Assembly: GCA_002394205.1 (NCBI GenBank)
Contig: DGTC01000064.1
Span: 9,590-73,589, forward strand
DNA: 64,000 nt
DNA from: Lachnospira sp. UBA4346
GTDB lineage: Bacteria > Bacillota > Clostridia > Lachnospirales > Lachnospiraceae
Direction: 5' to 3'
Shown piece by piece: positions 8,802-17,400 of this stretch. Position 1 is the stretch's first letter. Every line of letters starts with the position of its first letter. A program made the translations under genes and the position numbers. The notes under the pieces are model-generated. The model saw only the letters and a program-made list of their open reading frames with translations. It was not told the origin of the DNA and did no database searches.

Positions 8802-8956
8802 GAAAATGCGTAAAATTACACAAAAACGATAGTGACATTCGTATAAAAATATATGATATAAATGGTAAAAAATATAGAAAAAATAATAAAAAGATATTGA
8901 TACACGGTGCACCGTATAATATAATGTGTACATAGGTTAAGGAAAGGGAGAAAGAT

Positions 8957-9124
8957 ATGGAAAAAGCAAAGGAAAAGTTGTTTCGATTATTGCTTGCAAC
9001 GGCAGCGTTTAAAGTGTCCACATTGGGGAACGCACTAACAGTTGAATCTTTTGTCATTAAGATTCTGTTTATTATTTATCTTGTGATTGAGATTGTTACA
9101 TGGGTTAAAGATTGGAGAAAGTAA
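8957..9124 (+). CDS. Small membrane protein (55 aa), first gene of an RHH pair
   Basis: A complete 55-residue ORF below usual length limits, starting MEKAKEKLFRLLL and ending VTWVKDWRK. It has one strong hydrophobic helix near residues 33-50 (VIKILFIIYLVIEIVTWV) and a moderately hydrophobic N-terminal helix. An aaagggaga site precedes the ATG. Its stop overlaps the next start (TAATG), so it is co-translated with the ribbon-helix-helix protein. A similar pair occurs at 9833-10040. Not recognised; a membrane-acting toxin or a holin-like peptide are possibilities, without proof. Confidence 0.6.
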   Translation: MEKAKEKLFRLLLATAAFKVSTLGNALTVESFVIKILFIIYLVIEIVTWVKDWRK

Positions 9125-9315
9125 TGGAAGAGAAAAAGATGCGTCCACAGGATAAGTGGAACGAAAAGGCTGGATATATCAGTAAGTCTTATAAGTTGAA
9201 AAGAGAAGTGGTTGAAGCCTATGCACAAGCCTGTGAGCAGGCAGGAGTTAGCCAAGCGGGGCAACTTACGAAGATGATGAATGAATTTGCAGAATCCATT
9301 CAAAAAGAACAATAA
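9124..9315 (+). CDS. Small ribbon-helix-helix-like DNA-binding protein
   Basis: A 63-aa protein. The segment YISKSYKLKREVVEAY with the following helices (AQACEQAG, SQAGQLTKMMNEFAES) reads as strand-helix-helix, as in Arc/MetJ-type repressors. The start at 9124 overlaps the preceding stop (TAATG); an earlier in-frame TTG at 9112 is less likely. A truncated paralog is at 9933. It is probably an autoregulator or antitoxin of the small membrane protein. The fold is inferred from pattern only. Confidence 0.65.
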   Translation: MEEKKMRPQDKWNEKAGYISKSYKLKREVVEAYAQACEQAGVSQAGQLTKMMNEFAESIQKEQ

Positions 9316-9316
9316 A

Positions 9317-9368
9317 ATACACAAAAAATGCGTATAAAATGCTTGGCAAATACACAAAAATGTGTATT
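9317..9368 (+). promoter_or_regulatory. Tandem operators upstream of the second HicB-like gene
   Basis: AATACAC (9349-9355) and GTGTATT (9362-9368) form a perfect inverted repeat with spacer AAAAAT. A degenerate copy (ATACAC, 7 bp, GCGTAT) lies about 30 bp upstream. The same TACACAAAA core recurs in the hicB promoter at 8774-8826, suggesting one repressor controls both. Confidence 0.55.
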
Positions 9369-9403
9369 ATAACTTCCGCAGCATTTGTTAAGAAAGGAAA
9401 GTT

Positions 9404-9748
9404 ATGAAAAAAGTAGTGTATCCGGTTCTTTTTACAAAAGATGAAAATAATATATTGATTGAAATACCAGACTTAGGAATTACAACAGAGGCAGTTGATG
9501 AAGCATCAAACGAGGCTGCAGATGATGCAAAAGCATTAGAAATGGCAAGAGATGCCATTGGAACATATTATCTTGAGAAAGATGATATAAAAGAACCATC
9601 AAGCATATTTGATATTGATTTAAAAAATGGAGCCTTTTATACAGAAGATTCAAAATGTTATGTTTCACTTGTGGATATTGATATAATGGAATATAGAAGA
9701 AAGTACGATAATAGGATGAAATTAAAAATATTTAATGTAATCAATTAG
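9404..9748 (+). CDS. HicB-like antitoxin with altered C-terminus
   Basis: A 114-aa protein with a HicB N-terminal domain (KKVVYPVLFTKDENNILIEIPDLGI, then DAKALEMARDAIGTYYLE). The usual HicB linker is present (SLVDIDIMEYRRKYDNR). The ribbon-helix-helix segment expected next is replaced by MKLKIFNVIN and a stop. The protein therefore lacks the DNA-binding part seen in the HicB at 8358 and may be a decayed antitoxin. No hicA is nearby. An aaggaaag ribosome site precedes ATG 9404. Confidence 0.75.
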   Translation: MKKVVYPVLFTKDENNILIEIPDLGITTEAVDEASNEAADDAKALEMARDAIGTYYLEKDDIKEPSSIFDIDLKNGAFYTEDSKCYVSLVDIDIMEYRRKYDNRMKLKIFNVIN

Positions 9749-9832
9749 GTATTTGTGAGGGGTGGGGAAGAGCTGAGAATCTTTTCTTACTCCAATAATA
9801 ACATTATAAATTGTACTGTAAAGAAGATTGTT

Positions 9833-9946
9833 ATGAAAGAAATGATGTTTAGCTTGGGTGTTTATTTTGTAGCTATTGGAGTTGTAAAGTTAGTATATGT
9901 AATTGTAAGAATTAAGAAGGGAGATTCAAATAATGCCGATAGGTAA
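9833..9946 (+). CDS. Very small membrane protein (37 aa), partner of a broken RHH gene
   Basis: ATG 9833 to TAG 9946 encodes 37 residues: one hydrophobic helix (FSLGVYFVAIGVVKLVYVIV) followed by a basic tail (RIKKGDSNNADR). The ribosome site is weak (aagaag). The end overlaps the start of the RHH-like gene at 9933, mirroring the arrangement at 8957-9315. Not recognised; confidence rests on the paralogous layout. Confidence 0.45.
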   Translation: MKEMMFSLGVYFVAIGVVKLVYVIVRIKKGDSNNADR

Positions 9947-10040
9947 GCCAAATGCACAGACCATTGCATCAAAGAAATATCAGGATAAGGTGGGATATAT
10001 TGCAAAGACATACAAGTTAAAAAGAGAACTTGTAGAACAG
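9933..10040 (+). pseudogene. Truncated ribbon-helix-helix gene
   Basis: The frame from ATG 9933 (MPIGKPNAQTIASKKYQDKV, then GYIAKTYKLKRELVEQFA) matches the RHH protein at 9124 (GYISKSYKLKREVVEAYA). The similarity ends at about 10040, where the sequence switches to unrelated DNA and soon stops. The second DNA-binding helix is lost. This is a deletion or insertion boundary. Confidence 0.65.
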
Positions 10041-10180
10041 TTTGCGGACACTTCATATTTCCCTTTAGGGCGTTACGGATTTGCGTAGCGTCTTTTTGTA
10101 TGTGTGGATTATTTATACAAATCAATGCAAATTCACGTGCAGTTGTTCCTTTGGCTGCATGTCCAATGATTTTTTAAACC
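10041..10180 (-). pseudogene. Possible fragment of an unidentified reading frame
   Basis: On the minus strand the frame from about 10177 down to 10041 reads KIIGHAAKGTTAREFALICI and continues to ALKGNMKCP. It looks protein-like and stops matching exactly where the RHH pseudogene breaks. It has no start codon at its beginning (an in-frame TAA precedes it). I cannot name the parent gene. It is probably a piece of a mobile or decayed gene joined here by rearrangement. Confidence 0.3.
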
Positions 10181-10202
10181 GTCAAATTGTCTATGTGAAG
10201 TA

Positions 10203-10235
10203 AAAACGCCTTACCCTGTTGAAATCAGAGTAAGG
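10203..10235 (-). terminator. Terminator, minus strand
   Basis: GCCTTAC-x-CTG pairs with CAG-x-GTAAGGC at 10208-10235. On the minus strand the stem is followed by GTTTTTA. It would end leftward transcripts, such as that of the DUF1540 gene. 10236-10390 shows nothing else I can support. Confidence 0.6.
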
Positions 10236-10390
10236 CTGTATCCATAAGGACAAATCCTTGATTGGGAAATGCTGCCTTTGGAGAGGGTTACTTTTTATGC
10301 AAAATAACAAAATGAATCTTGTTTATGCAGCTGTAGAAGCGTTTTTGAAATTATCTCCAGTACAGGGCTTTTTTAAATATAAAAGCAGTT

Positions 10391-10723
10391 CTATCGGCTT
10401 TCAAATGTCGTACATACAGTTTCTTTTGCATCAGTTGCACATACACCGGAAATATCAATATGAGGAGCATTGCAGGCAGAGGCTTCATTATAGATGCAGT
10501 CTTTGGCATCGCAAGATACATTTAAAGAGGCCTTAGGAGAGACAGAAGAGTTACTAAATGAATTGCGAACCGCATCTGTGGTGTCTTCAAAATAGCTGCC
10601 GCAGCAGGTATCAGAAGCAGTGCTTGCATTGGTTCCCTGAACGTGAATTGAGGATAAACTACATTTTGATACATTTTTGTCATTGTGGCAGCAAGATGAT
10701 ACATTACATTCTAAATTTGTCAT
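10391..10723 (-). CDS. DUF1540 cysteine-rich protein
   Basis: A 110-aa protein with two DUF1540-like units. The first (LECNVSSCCHN ... CSLSSIHV) and second (VSCDAKDCIYNEASACNAPHIDISG) each have Cys in C-x4-C-x(n)-C spacing, and each unit ends with a Cys-containing Phe/Tyr motif (CCGSYFE, CTTFES). The linker is Ser-rich. ATG 10723 is preceded by ggagaa. DUF1540 proteins are common in Firmicutes, probably metal- or redox-binding; the function is unknown. Confidence 0.85.
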   Translation of the reverse strand: MTNLECNVSSCCHNDKNVSKCSLSSIHVQGTNASTASDTCCGSYFEDTTDAVRNSFSNSSVSPKASLNVSCDAKDCIYNEASACNAPHIDISGVCATDAKETVCTTFESR

Positions 10724-10742
10724 AATTATTCTCCATTCTAAA

Positions 10743-10776
10743 AATAAAAGCTGTACAGAAAAACTCTGCACAGCTT
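10743..10776 (-). terminator. Terminator of lepB
   Basis: AAGCTGT-x-CAGA pairs with TCTG-x-ACAGCTT around an AAAAC loop. On the minus strand TTTTATTTTTA follows. Confidence 0.75.
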
Positions 10777-10829
10777 AGTATAGACAAATTATAAAATTAT
10801 ATTCGTTTCAATAGAATATAGAAGAATTA

Positions 10830-11543
10830 TTAATTGATTCCGCTAAATGACATATGCTTATTTTCGCCATCATAGTAGCGGAAAACTGCTTTGGCAAGAA
10901 TCTTATCTTTGGCAACATACGTATTTGTCCAATATCTTGAATCAAGCGAACTGTTTCGGTTATCGCCCATCATAAAATAGTGTCCTTCCGGAACAACATA
11001 GGTTTCTTCTTTTGGACTGATTGCCATCGGTTCTCTTAAATAATCTTCTTCAAGTTCTTCTGAATTGACATAGACCTTTCCACCGATAATTTGTACAATA
11101 TCACCGGGTGTTCCAATAACACGTTTGATGTAAGTCTGTGTTTCATCATCCGGATAGCGGAAGATTACAATGTCACCACGTTTTGGTTCGCTAAATGTAT
11201 AAGCAAGGCGAAAGCCAATCAAACGATCCCCTTCCATAATAGTATTTTTCATAGAGCCGGTCGGAACCTGTGCATTGACAATGATAAAATGTGTTGTAAT
11301 AAATGCAATCAAAATTGCAACAGCAAAAATTTTTACATAACTAAAAATTTCAGATAAAATCATACGCCCCTTTGAAGGTTCTTTTTCGACTTCATAAGTA
11401 CTTTTGTTGTATTGCTGTTCAAGTTCGTCATCTTCATCATCTAAATCGGAATACCAATCCTGACGGTCATATCTGGAATATTCAGATGATGGACGTCTGG
11501 TTGTATTACGTTCCGGTCTGTTATTATTTTCATAATCCTGCAT
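10830..11543 (-). CDS. lepB: Signal peptidase I
   Basis: A membrane-bound serine protease that removes signal peptides from secreted proteins. The 237-aa protein has a ~55-residue acidic and Arg-rich cytoplasmic extension, one transmembrane helix (about 70-90), then VPTGSMKNT carrying the catalytic Ser97. The general base is Lys140, in the TYIKRVIGTPGD box, and GDNRNSSLDSR is the conserved box E. ATG 11543 was chosen because ggagaatatt precedes it; the upstream ATG overlaps that site. The long N-terminal extension is unusual against minimal family members. Confidence 0.95.
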   Translation of the reverse strand: MQDYENNNRPERNTTRRPSSEYSRYDRQDWYSDLDDEDDELEQQYNKSTYEVEKEPSKGRMILSEIFSYVKIFAVAILIAFITTHFIIVNAQVPTGSMKNTIMEGDRLIGFRLAYTFSEPKRGDIVIFRYPDDETQTYIKRVIGTPGDIVQIIGGKVYVNSEELEEDYLREPMAISPKEETYVVPEGHYFMMGDNRNSSLDSRYWTNTYVAKDKILAKAVFRYYDGENKHMSFSGIN

Positions 11544-11627
11544 AATATTCTCCATTCTAAAGCTAAATGTTCAATGAAATAATTGCTTCATAAATTATTT
11601 GTATCATTATTTAGTAAAAGTGAAAAA

Positions 11628-11652
11628 CGCACCCGGAATATATCCGAGTGCG
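11628..11652 (-). terminator. Terminator of htpG
   Basis: CGCAC-x-CGGA pairs with TCCG-x-GTGCG. On the minus strand the stem is followed by a T run (TTTTTC). Confidence 0.75.
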
Positions 11653-11684
11653 GTATTCACCTATTTATTGTACTTGATATAAAT

Positions 11685-13679
11685 TTATTTTGCAAGTAAT
11701 TCCATAATTTTATTGCTGCGAGCTACAAAATTTGTCATTTGAGCCGGTGTTAATGGTGCATGACTGATTAATGCAAGGTCATATAACTGTTCGCAGAAGA
11801 GAGGTGTATGTTCGCCATCTTTATGTGCAACGATGTATTGAACGAGTTCATTATTTGCATTTAATACGAGTGTAAGACCATTTCCGCCAAACATTGCCGG
11901 ATCCATACCAGGCATTGCATACATCTTCATCATATCCTGCATACGACGATCCTGTTCAGATAATGTAATCATTGATGAGATAGAAGCGTTCTTTAACTTC
12001 TCAACTTTGACATTTAGGTTATCATTGTTTAATGCCTTCTTGAACACATCTGTAAGTGTTGTTGTAATTTCCTTTAATTCGTCTTCAGAAGTTTCTTCCT
12101 TGAAGCTGTCAGAAAGGTCTGCATCAATACGGGCAAATTTTAAGTTTTCATTCTTACCTTCAAGATGTGTGATAAATGGCTGGTCAATATTGTGTGTTAA
12201 AATAACAGCATCAATGCCGGTTTCCTTAAATAAGTTAATATACTGGCTCTGTTCTGTCTCATTTGTTACATAGAAAATTGTATTTTCATGTTCTTCTTTA
12301 TTTTCTTCCAAACATTCTGTTAATGTAAGATATTTGCCGTCTAAGTTCTTAAAGAGGATATAATTCGTCATTTTATCATTGAATTTCTCATCCTTTAAGC
12401 AGCCGAATTTGATAAATGGACTAATATCATCCCAGTATTTTTCATAATTTTCCTTATCTGTTTTGCACATTCCAGAGAGCTTATCTCCGACTTTCTTTGT
12501 GATGTACTCTGATATTTTTTTAACAAATCCATCATTCTGTAATGCACTACGTGATACATTTAATGGAAGGTCTGGACAGTCGATAACACCCTTTAATAAG
12601 AGTAAGAATTCCGGAATAACTTCCTTGATATTGTCAGCAACGAATACCTGATTGTTGTATAACTTAATCGTGCCTTCGATAGATTCGTATTCTGTATTAA
12701 TCTTAGGGAAGTAGAGGATACCTTTTAAATTAAATGGATAATCCATATTTAAATGAATCCAGAATAAAGGCTCCTTGTAATCATGGAATACATTGCGGTA
12801 GAATGCCTTATATTCTTCATCTGTACATTCATTTGGGTGCTTTGTCCACAATGGATGAATGTCATTTAATGCAACAGGACGTTTTACAATCTTTGCCATT
12901 TTCTTTGCTGGCTCTTTTTCCTGAACTTCCTTTGTACCGTCTTCTTTTTCGACTTCTTCTGTGACAGCATCCTTTACATAAGTATCTAATACAGTATCTT
13001 TGTCTGTTACTTCTGATTCTAAGATGTCTTCTGTCTGCTGACCGGCATCTTCATTTTCAAAATAGATTGGAACAGGCATAAATGAGCAGTACTTGTCAAT
13101 AACTTCTTTTGCTTTGTATTCGTTTGCAAATTCGTAGCTGTCTTCATTTAAGAATAATGTGATGGTTGTACCAGGAGAATCCTTTGTAGAATCTTCCATA
13201 TCATATTCTGTACCACCGTCACATGACCAGTGAACAGCAGTAGAACCATCCTTGAAAGAAAGGGTATCGATTGTTACCGTATCAGCAACCATAAATGCAG
13301 AATAGAAGCCAAGACCAAAATGACCGATGATCTGATCTTCGTTTGTCTTATCTTTGTATTTTTCAAGGAATGCTTCTGCACCAGAGAACGCAATCTGATT
13401 AATATATTCATTTACTTCATCCTTTGTCATACCGATACCATTATCAATAATCTGGATAGTCTTCTTTTCTGGACTTACCTTTACGATAACTTTGTATTCA
13501 ATATCGTCTGGAGCTTCATATTCACCAATTAAATCTAATTTCTTTAATTTTGTAATTGCATCACAGGCATTTGAAATTAATTCTCTGTAAAAAATGTCGT
13601 GATCGGAATACATCCACTTCTTAATGATTGGGAAAATATTCTGACTGTTAATTGATAAATTTCCATGTTCATTTGCCAT
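11685..13679 (-). CDS. htpG: Molecular chaperone HtpG (Hsp90)
   Basis: A cytosolic ATP-dependent chaperone. The 664 aa are near the bacterial HtpG length. The N-terminal ATPase shows FYRELISNACDAITKL, DNGIGMTKDEV and GHFGLGFYSAFMVAD. A middle domain (LFWIHLNMDYPFNLKGILYFP, then LPLNVSRSALQND) and a C-terminal dimerisation region follow. A charged insertion near residues 215-265 (rich in Glu/Lys/Asp) separates the N and middle domains. It is transcribed alone from a promoter with a CIRCE element. Confidence 0.97.
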   Translation of the reverse strand: MANEHGNLSINSQNIFPIIKKWMYSDHDIFYRELISNACDAITKLKKLDLIGEYEAPDDIEYKVIVKVSPEKKTIQIIDNGIGMTKDEVNEYINQIAFSGAEAFLEKYKDKTNEDQIIGHFGLGFYSAFMVADTVTIDTLSFKDGSTAVHWSCDGGTEYDMEDSTKDSPGTTITLFLNEDSYEFANEYKAKEVIDKYCSFMPVPIYFENEDAGQQTEDILESEVTDKDTVLDTYVKDAVTEEVEKEDGTKEVQEKEPAKKMAKIVKRPVALNDIHPLWTKHPNECTDEEYKAFYRNVFHDYKEPLFWIHLNMDYPFNLKGILYFPKINTEYESIEGTIKLYNNQVFVADNIKEVIPEFLLLLKGVIDCPDLPLNVSRSALQNDGFVKKISEYITKKVGDKLSGMCKTDKENYEKYWDDISPFIKFGCLKDEKFNDKMTNYILFKNLDGKYLTLTECLEENKEEHENTIFYVTNETEQSQYINLFKETGIDAVILTHNIDQPFITHLEGKNENLKFARIDADLSDSFKEETSEDELKEITTTLTDVFKKALNNDNLNVKVEKLKNASISSMITLSEQDRRMQDMMKMYAMPGMDPAMFGGNGLTLVLNANNELVQYIVAHKDGEHTPLFCEQLYDLALISHAPLTPAQMTNFVARSNKIMELLAK

Positions 13680-13712
13680 AATTATTACCTCTTTTCAAAA
13701 TCCTTTAAATGT

Positions 13713-13741
13713 ACTGTAATACAATAGAAAAAGAAAGTCAA
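13713..13741 (-). promoter_or_regulatory. htpG promoter
   Basis: On the minus strand TTGACT (13741-13736) is followed by a 17-bp spacer and TACAGT (13718-13713), 34 bp upstream of the htpG start. Confidence 0.6.
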
Positions 13742-13748
13742 GAAAAAT

Positions 13749-13775
13749 TTAGCACTCATTTTAAAAGAGTGCTAA
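13749..13775. promoter_or_regulatory. CIRCE element (HrcA operator)
   Basis: TTAGCACTC, 9 bp, GAGTGCTAA: an exact match to the CIRCE consensus. It sits immediately upstream of the htpG -35 box, so HrcA probably represses htpG. Confidence 0.93.
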
Positions 13776-13784
13776 TAAATTTTC

Positions 13785-14279
13785 TTATTCTTCAAAATCA
13801 ATGCCAAATTCAGCGAGTTTATGACGGGTATACGTATCAAATGTATGTTCAATCGTTTTATCAAGAGTAAAAGTTCTCAAAGAGGTACCGGAAATCAGTG
13901 TTGCAACGCCATTTGTATAATGGATATTCCAACATAACGCCTGAATGGCATCAGGTGTTTCCTCTAATCCACAGTCGGCAAGAAATGTAGTAACCATAGA
14001 TTCCGGGAAGATAAAAATAATTTTCATAGATGTTGGAACTTTGTTGCCTTTAATTAAGAAGAAACAGGTAGGTTTAATTGCTTCCCACAATGCATAAGAA
14101 GTATTTGGAAGCTGTTCAAGTTCTTCGCTTGTGTAGAATTCTTTATTCACAGTTCCATTTATATGCGTTGTTATGCCTGTTGCAATATCTGCTTCTGATA
14201 AAAGCAGCGGATTGAAAGTATCTTTCACAAGAAGATGGGACATAAATGTTTTGGTGTCTTTGATTGTAAGTGAAATCAT
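13785..14279 (-). CDS. Unknown protein, possibly DUF5721 family
   Basis: A 164-aa protein starting MISLTIKDTKTFMSHLL, which from memory resembles the Lachnospiraceae DUF5721 proteins. It has no signal peptide or membrane span. It contains FLIKGNKVPTSMKIIFIF (strand-rich core) and ends with a helical HKLAEFGIDFEE tail. A ggagaat site precedes the start. It lies upstream of htpG, with the CIRCE element directly after its stop, so it is not part of the htpG transcript unless by read-through. The function is unknown. Confidence 0.6.
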   Translation of the reverse strand: MISLTIKDTKTFMSHLLVKDTFNPLLLSEADIATGITTHINGTVNKEFYTSEELEQLPNTSYALWEAIKPTCFFLIKGNKVPTSMKIIFIFPESMVTTFLADCGLEETPDAIQALCWNIHYTNGVATLISGTSLRTFTLDKTIEHTFDTYTRHKLAEFGIDFEE

Positions 14280-14392
14280 AGTTATTCTCCATATTCGTTT
14301 GTTTTATTATAGTTATTGTACCTCTTTTCTCACGAAAAAAGAATTATTTGAATATATTATATTAAATATATACTAAAAATACAAGAAAAATA

Positions 14393-14421
14393 TTGTATTA
14401 AGAAATGGAATGCGTTATAAT
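14393..14421 (+). promoter_or_regulatory. Promoter of the double LTA-synthase-like gene
   Basis: TTGTAT (14393-14398), 17-bp spacer, perfect TATAAT (14416-14421). A small hairpin (TTGCG / CGCAA at 14427-14444) follows in the leader. Confidence 0.65.
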
Positions 14422-14492
14422 GTGGGTTGCGTTTGTGTGCGCAAAACAAAAGTATAAGAGTAGGAGAGGCAGATATTGCCAAGGGTAAAGAG

Positions 14493-17400
14493 ATGTCAGA
14501 GAATGAACTTCAGAACAAATTTGAGTTTAAGACAGTAAAGAAAAGACCGGCAGGCAGAGTCCTTTACATTATTGGACTGGTATTATTGTTTATTGCAATC
14601 CTGTTATTATTTTCTTTGAACTGGATGTTTGCAAAATTCGGTCATGTGTCAATTGATTCGACGTTGTATACATTGACAGCACCGAAAACAGGTACGGATA
14701 TGACGTATATATATACATTCCTGTATATGAGTTTATTGCCGTCGATTGTCGTAGAAGCAATTGTCATTGTATTGACGAACAACTTATATAGAAGAAATGT
14801 ACTTTTAAAGATTCAGACAGCAAAGGGAATTCTCGCAGTTCGTGTATTCCCATGTTTTCCATTGAGAAGAGCGATGATTTTCATTTCCGTGATTGCATTG
14901 GTATGTTCGAGTCTTTATGTATCTTCTGCCAGTGGTTTGACAGAATATGTACAGAGCAAGACGACAGAAACTTCATTATATAATGACTATTATGTTGATC
15001 CTGAAACAGCCAATTTGAAGTTTCCGGAGAAAAAAAGAAATCTGATTTATTTATATGTAGAGTCTTTAGAGAAGACGTTGGAGTCGAAAGAAGAAGGCGG
15101 TGGAAAGAGCAGTAATATTTTACCGAATCTTACAGAGTTACAGAAAAAATATATTGCAGTTGCAGATGAAAGCGGTAAGCAGGGACATGTATTAAAGGGC
15201 GGCGACTGGACAATGGCCGGTATGGTATCACAGTCGGCAGCGATTCCTTTGATGATTAACATCAACCTGTATAATTACAATGCGGATGCAAAGTATTTAC
15301 CGGGAGCATTTTCACTGGGACAGATTCTCGGTGACAATGGATATAAGAATATTTTCATCAGTGGTTGTGACAGTAAGTTTGCAGCAACGGATCTGTATTT
15401 TAAGCAGCATGGTAATTATGAAATCATTGATCCGGATGGTGCAAAAAAGAAGGGATACATCCCGGAAGATTATAATGTATTCTGGGGTTATGAGGATTTA
15501 AAGATGTTTGAAATCCTCAAGAAGGAAATTACAGCAAATTATGAAAGCGGTCAGCCGTTTAATATTGCGGCGGCAACACTTGATACACATGCAGATGATA
15601 TTTATATTTGTGAAAATTGTGACAAGTCAATTGCAGATGAGCATGACAGAGTATATCACTGTACAGATGAACAGGTAGCGAACTTTATCAAGTGGTTTGA
15701 ACAGCAGCCATGTTATGAAGATACGACATTGGTTATCAGTGGAGATCATTGCAGTTTTGCAACGACATATTTTGATGACTGCAAGAATTATGACCGTACG
15801 GTATTTTCGATGTTTGTCAATGCACAGGTTGAGAAGAAGGATTACGTCAGAACATTTGCGACACTTGATATGCTTCCATCAACGCTTGCGGCAATGGGCG
15901 TTGAGATTGAAGGAGACAGATTAGGACTTGGTACAAATCTGTTCTCTGATACGGAAACATTGTGCGAAGAACTTGGAATTGATACATTGAATCGAATGTT
16001 ATCACAGAATAGTACTTTCTATACCGACCAGATTCTTCAGGGTTCAGATAAAGATATTTTAAATATTTCACGCGTTGAGGAAGACAATATCGAAATTCAT
16101 TCAGCAGATGAAATGTATAATCAGTACTATGTTAATCCGGATGATGTAAAACTGACCTTCCCACAAAAGAAGCAGAATCTGATTTATTTGATTGTAGAAT
16201 CGCTTGAAAAGACATGGGAAACGAAAGAAAATGATGGTGTACAGACAAAAGATGTAATACCTTATTTGACACAGTTACAGAAGGATTATGTTAAAGTAGA
16301 AAATGAAGTTGGAAATCAGGGATACGTATGTTACGGTGGTGAATATACAATCAAAGGTATGGTTTCACAGACAGCAGGTATTCCATTGACAGATCCAATC
16401 AATGCAGATGATTATCCAAAGGATTATGAATTTATCCCAGGAGCTTCTACATTAGGAGATGTATTAAAGAAGCAGGGATATAAGAATGTATTTATTTCTG
16501 GATTTGATACAAAGTTTGCAGCGACGGATAAGTATTTTAAACAGCATGGTGATTATGATATTATTGATGCACAGTCAGCAAAGGACCGTGGCTATATTGC
16601 AAAGGACTACGAAGCAGGCTGGGGCTTCAATGATACGGTCATGTTTGATATTTTAAAAGATCAGGTTACACAAATGAGTAAGAGTGACCAGCCATTTAGT
16701 ATCATGGCAGCAACATTAGATACGCATGCAGATGATGTGTATATCGATGAGAACTCATCAACAAAGTTTACTGAGGAACATGAACAGGCATTTAATTCGA
16801 CAGATGATAAGATTAAGGCATTTTTAGAATGGTTTAAGACGCAGCCTGCATATGAGAATACAACGATTGTAATTTCAGGTGATCATTTAAGCTATGCAGA
16901 AGACTATTTTACACAGTTTACGGAAGAATATGACAGAACAGCATATTCTGTCTTTGTAAATGCAAAGATAGATAATCACAGAAAGTATATGAAGGCATTC
17001 TCAACATTAGATATGTTCCCATCAACACTTGCTGCAATGGGTGTTGAAATCGAAGGAAACAGATTAGGTTTGGGTGTTAATTTGTTTGCTGAATTAGAAC
17101 CATTATTGTTAAAATTTGGTTATCATCAGTTCAATACATTCTTAGCAGAAGATTGTCAATTCTATAACGAAAAGATTATGAAGCGAAATGGTTGGACAGG
17201 TAAGGTTGATACGGATATCATTGAAGATTTGGAACGACAGGCATTGTTGCCACAGACACCGGTTAAGAAGACAACACAGGTGTTAGAAGAACCAACGAGA
17301 GCAACAGCGGCACCGCAGGCACCTGCTGTTGTGCAGCAGATTGCTGAAACACCGGCAACTGTACAGGAAGAAGTAACAACACCGCCTCAGGAACAGAATT

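Noticed and set aside
8758..9057. Minus-strand hydrophobic ORF opposite the small membrane protein
   Set aside because: Its Phe/Leu-rich composition is the antisense of A/G-rich plus-strand sequence; the plus-strand small ORF has a ribosome site and a coupled downstream gene.
10258..10536. Plus-strand ORF of 92 codons
   Set aside because: It overlaps the DUF1540 gene antisense for half its length, has no good ribosome site at its start, and its composition is that of a shadow frame.
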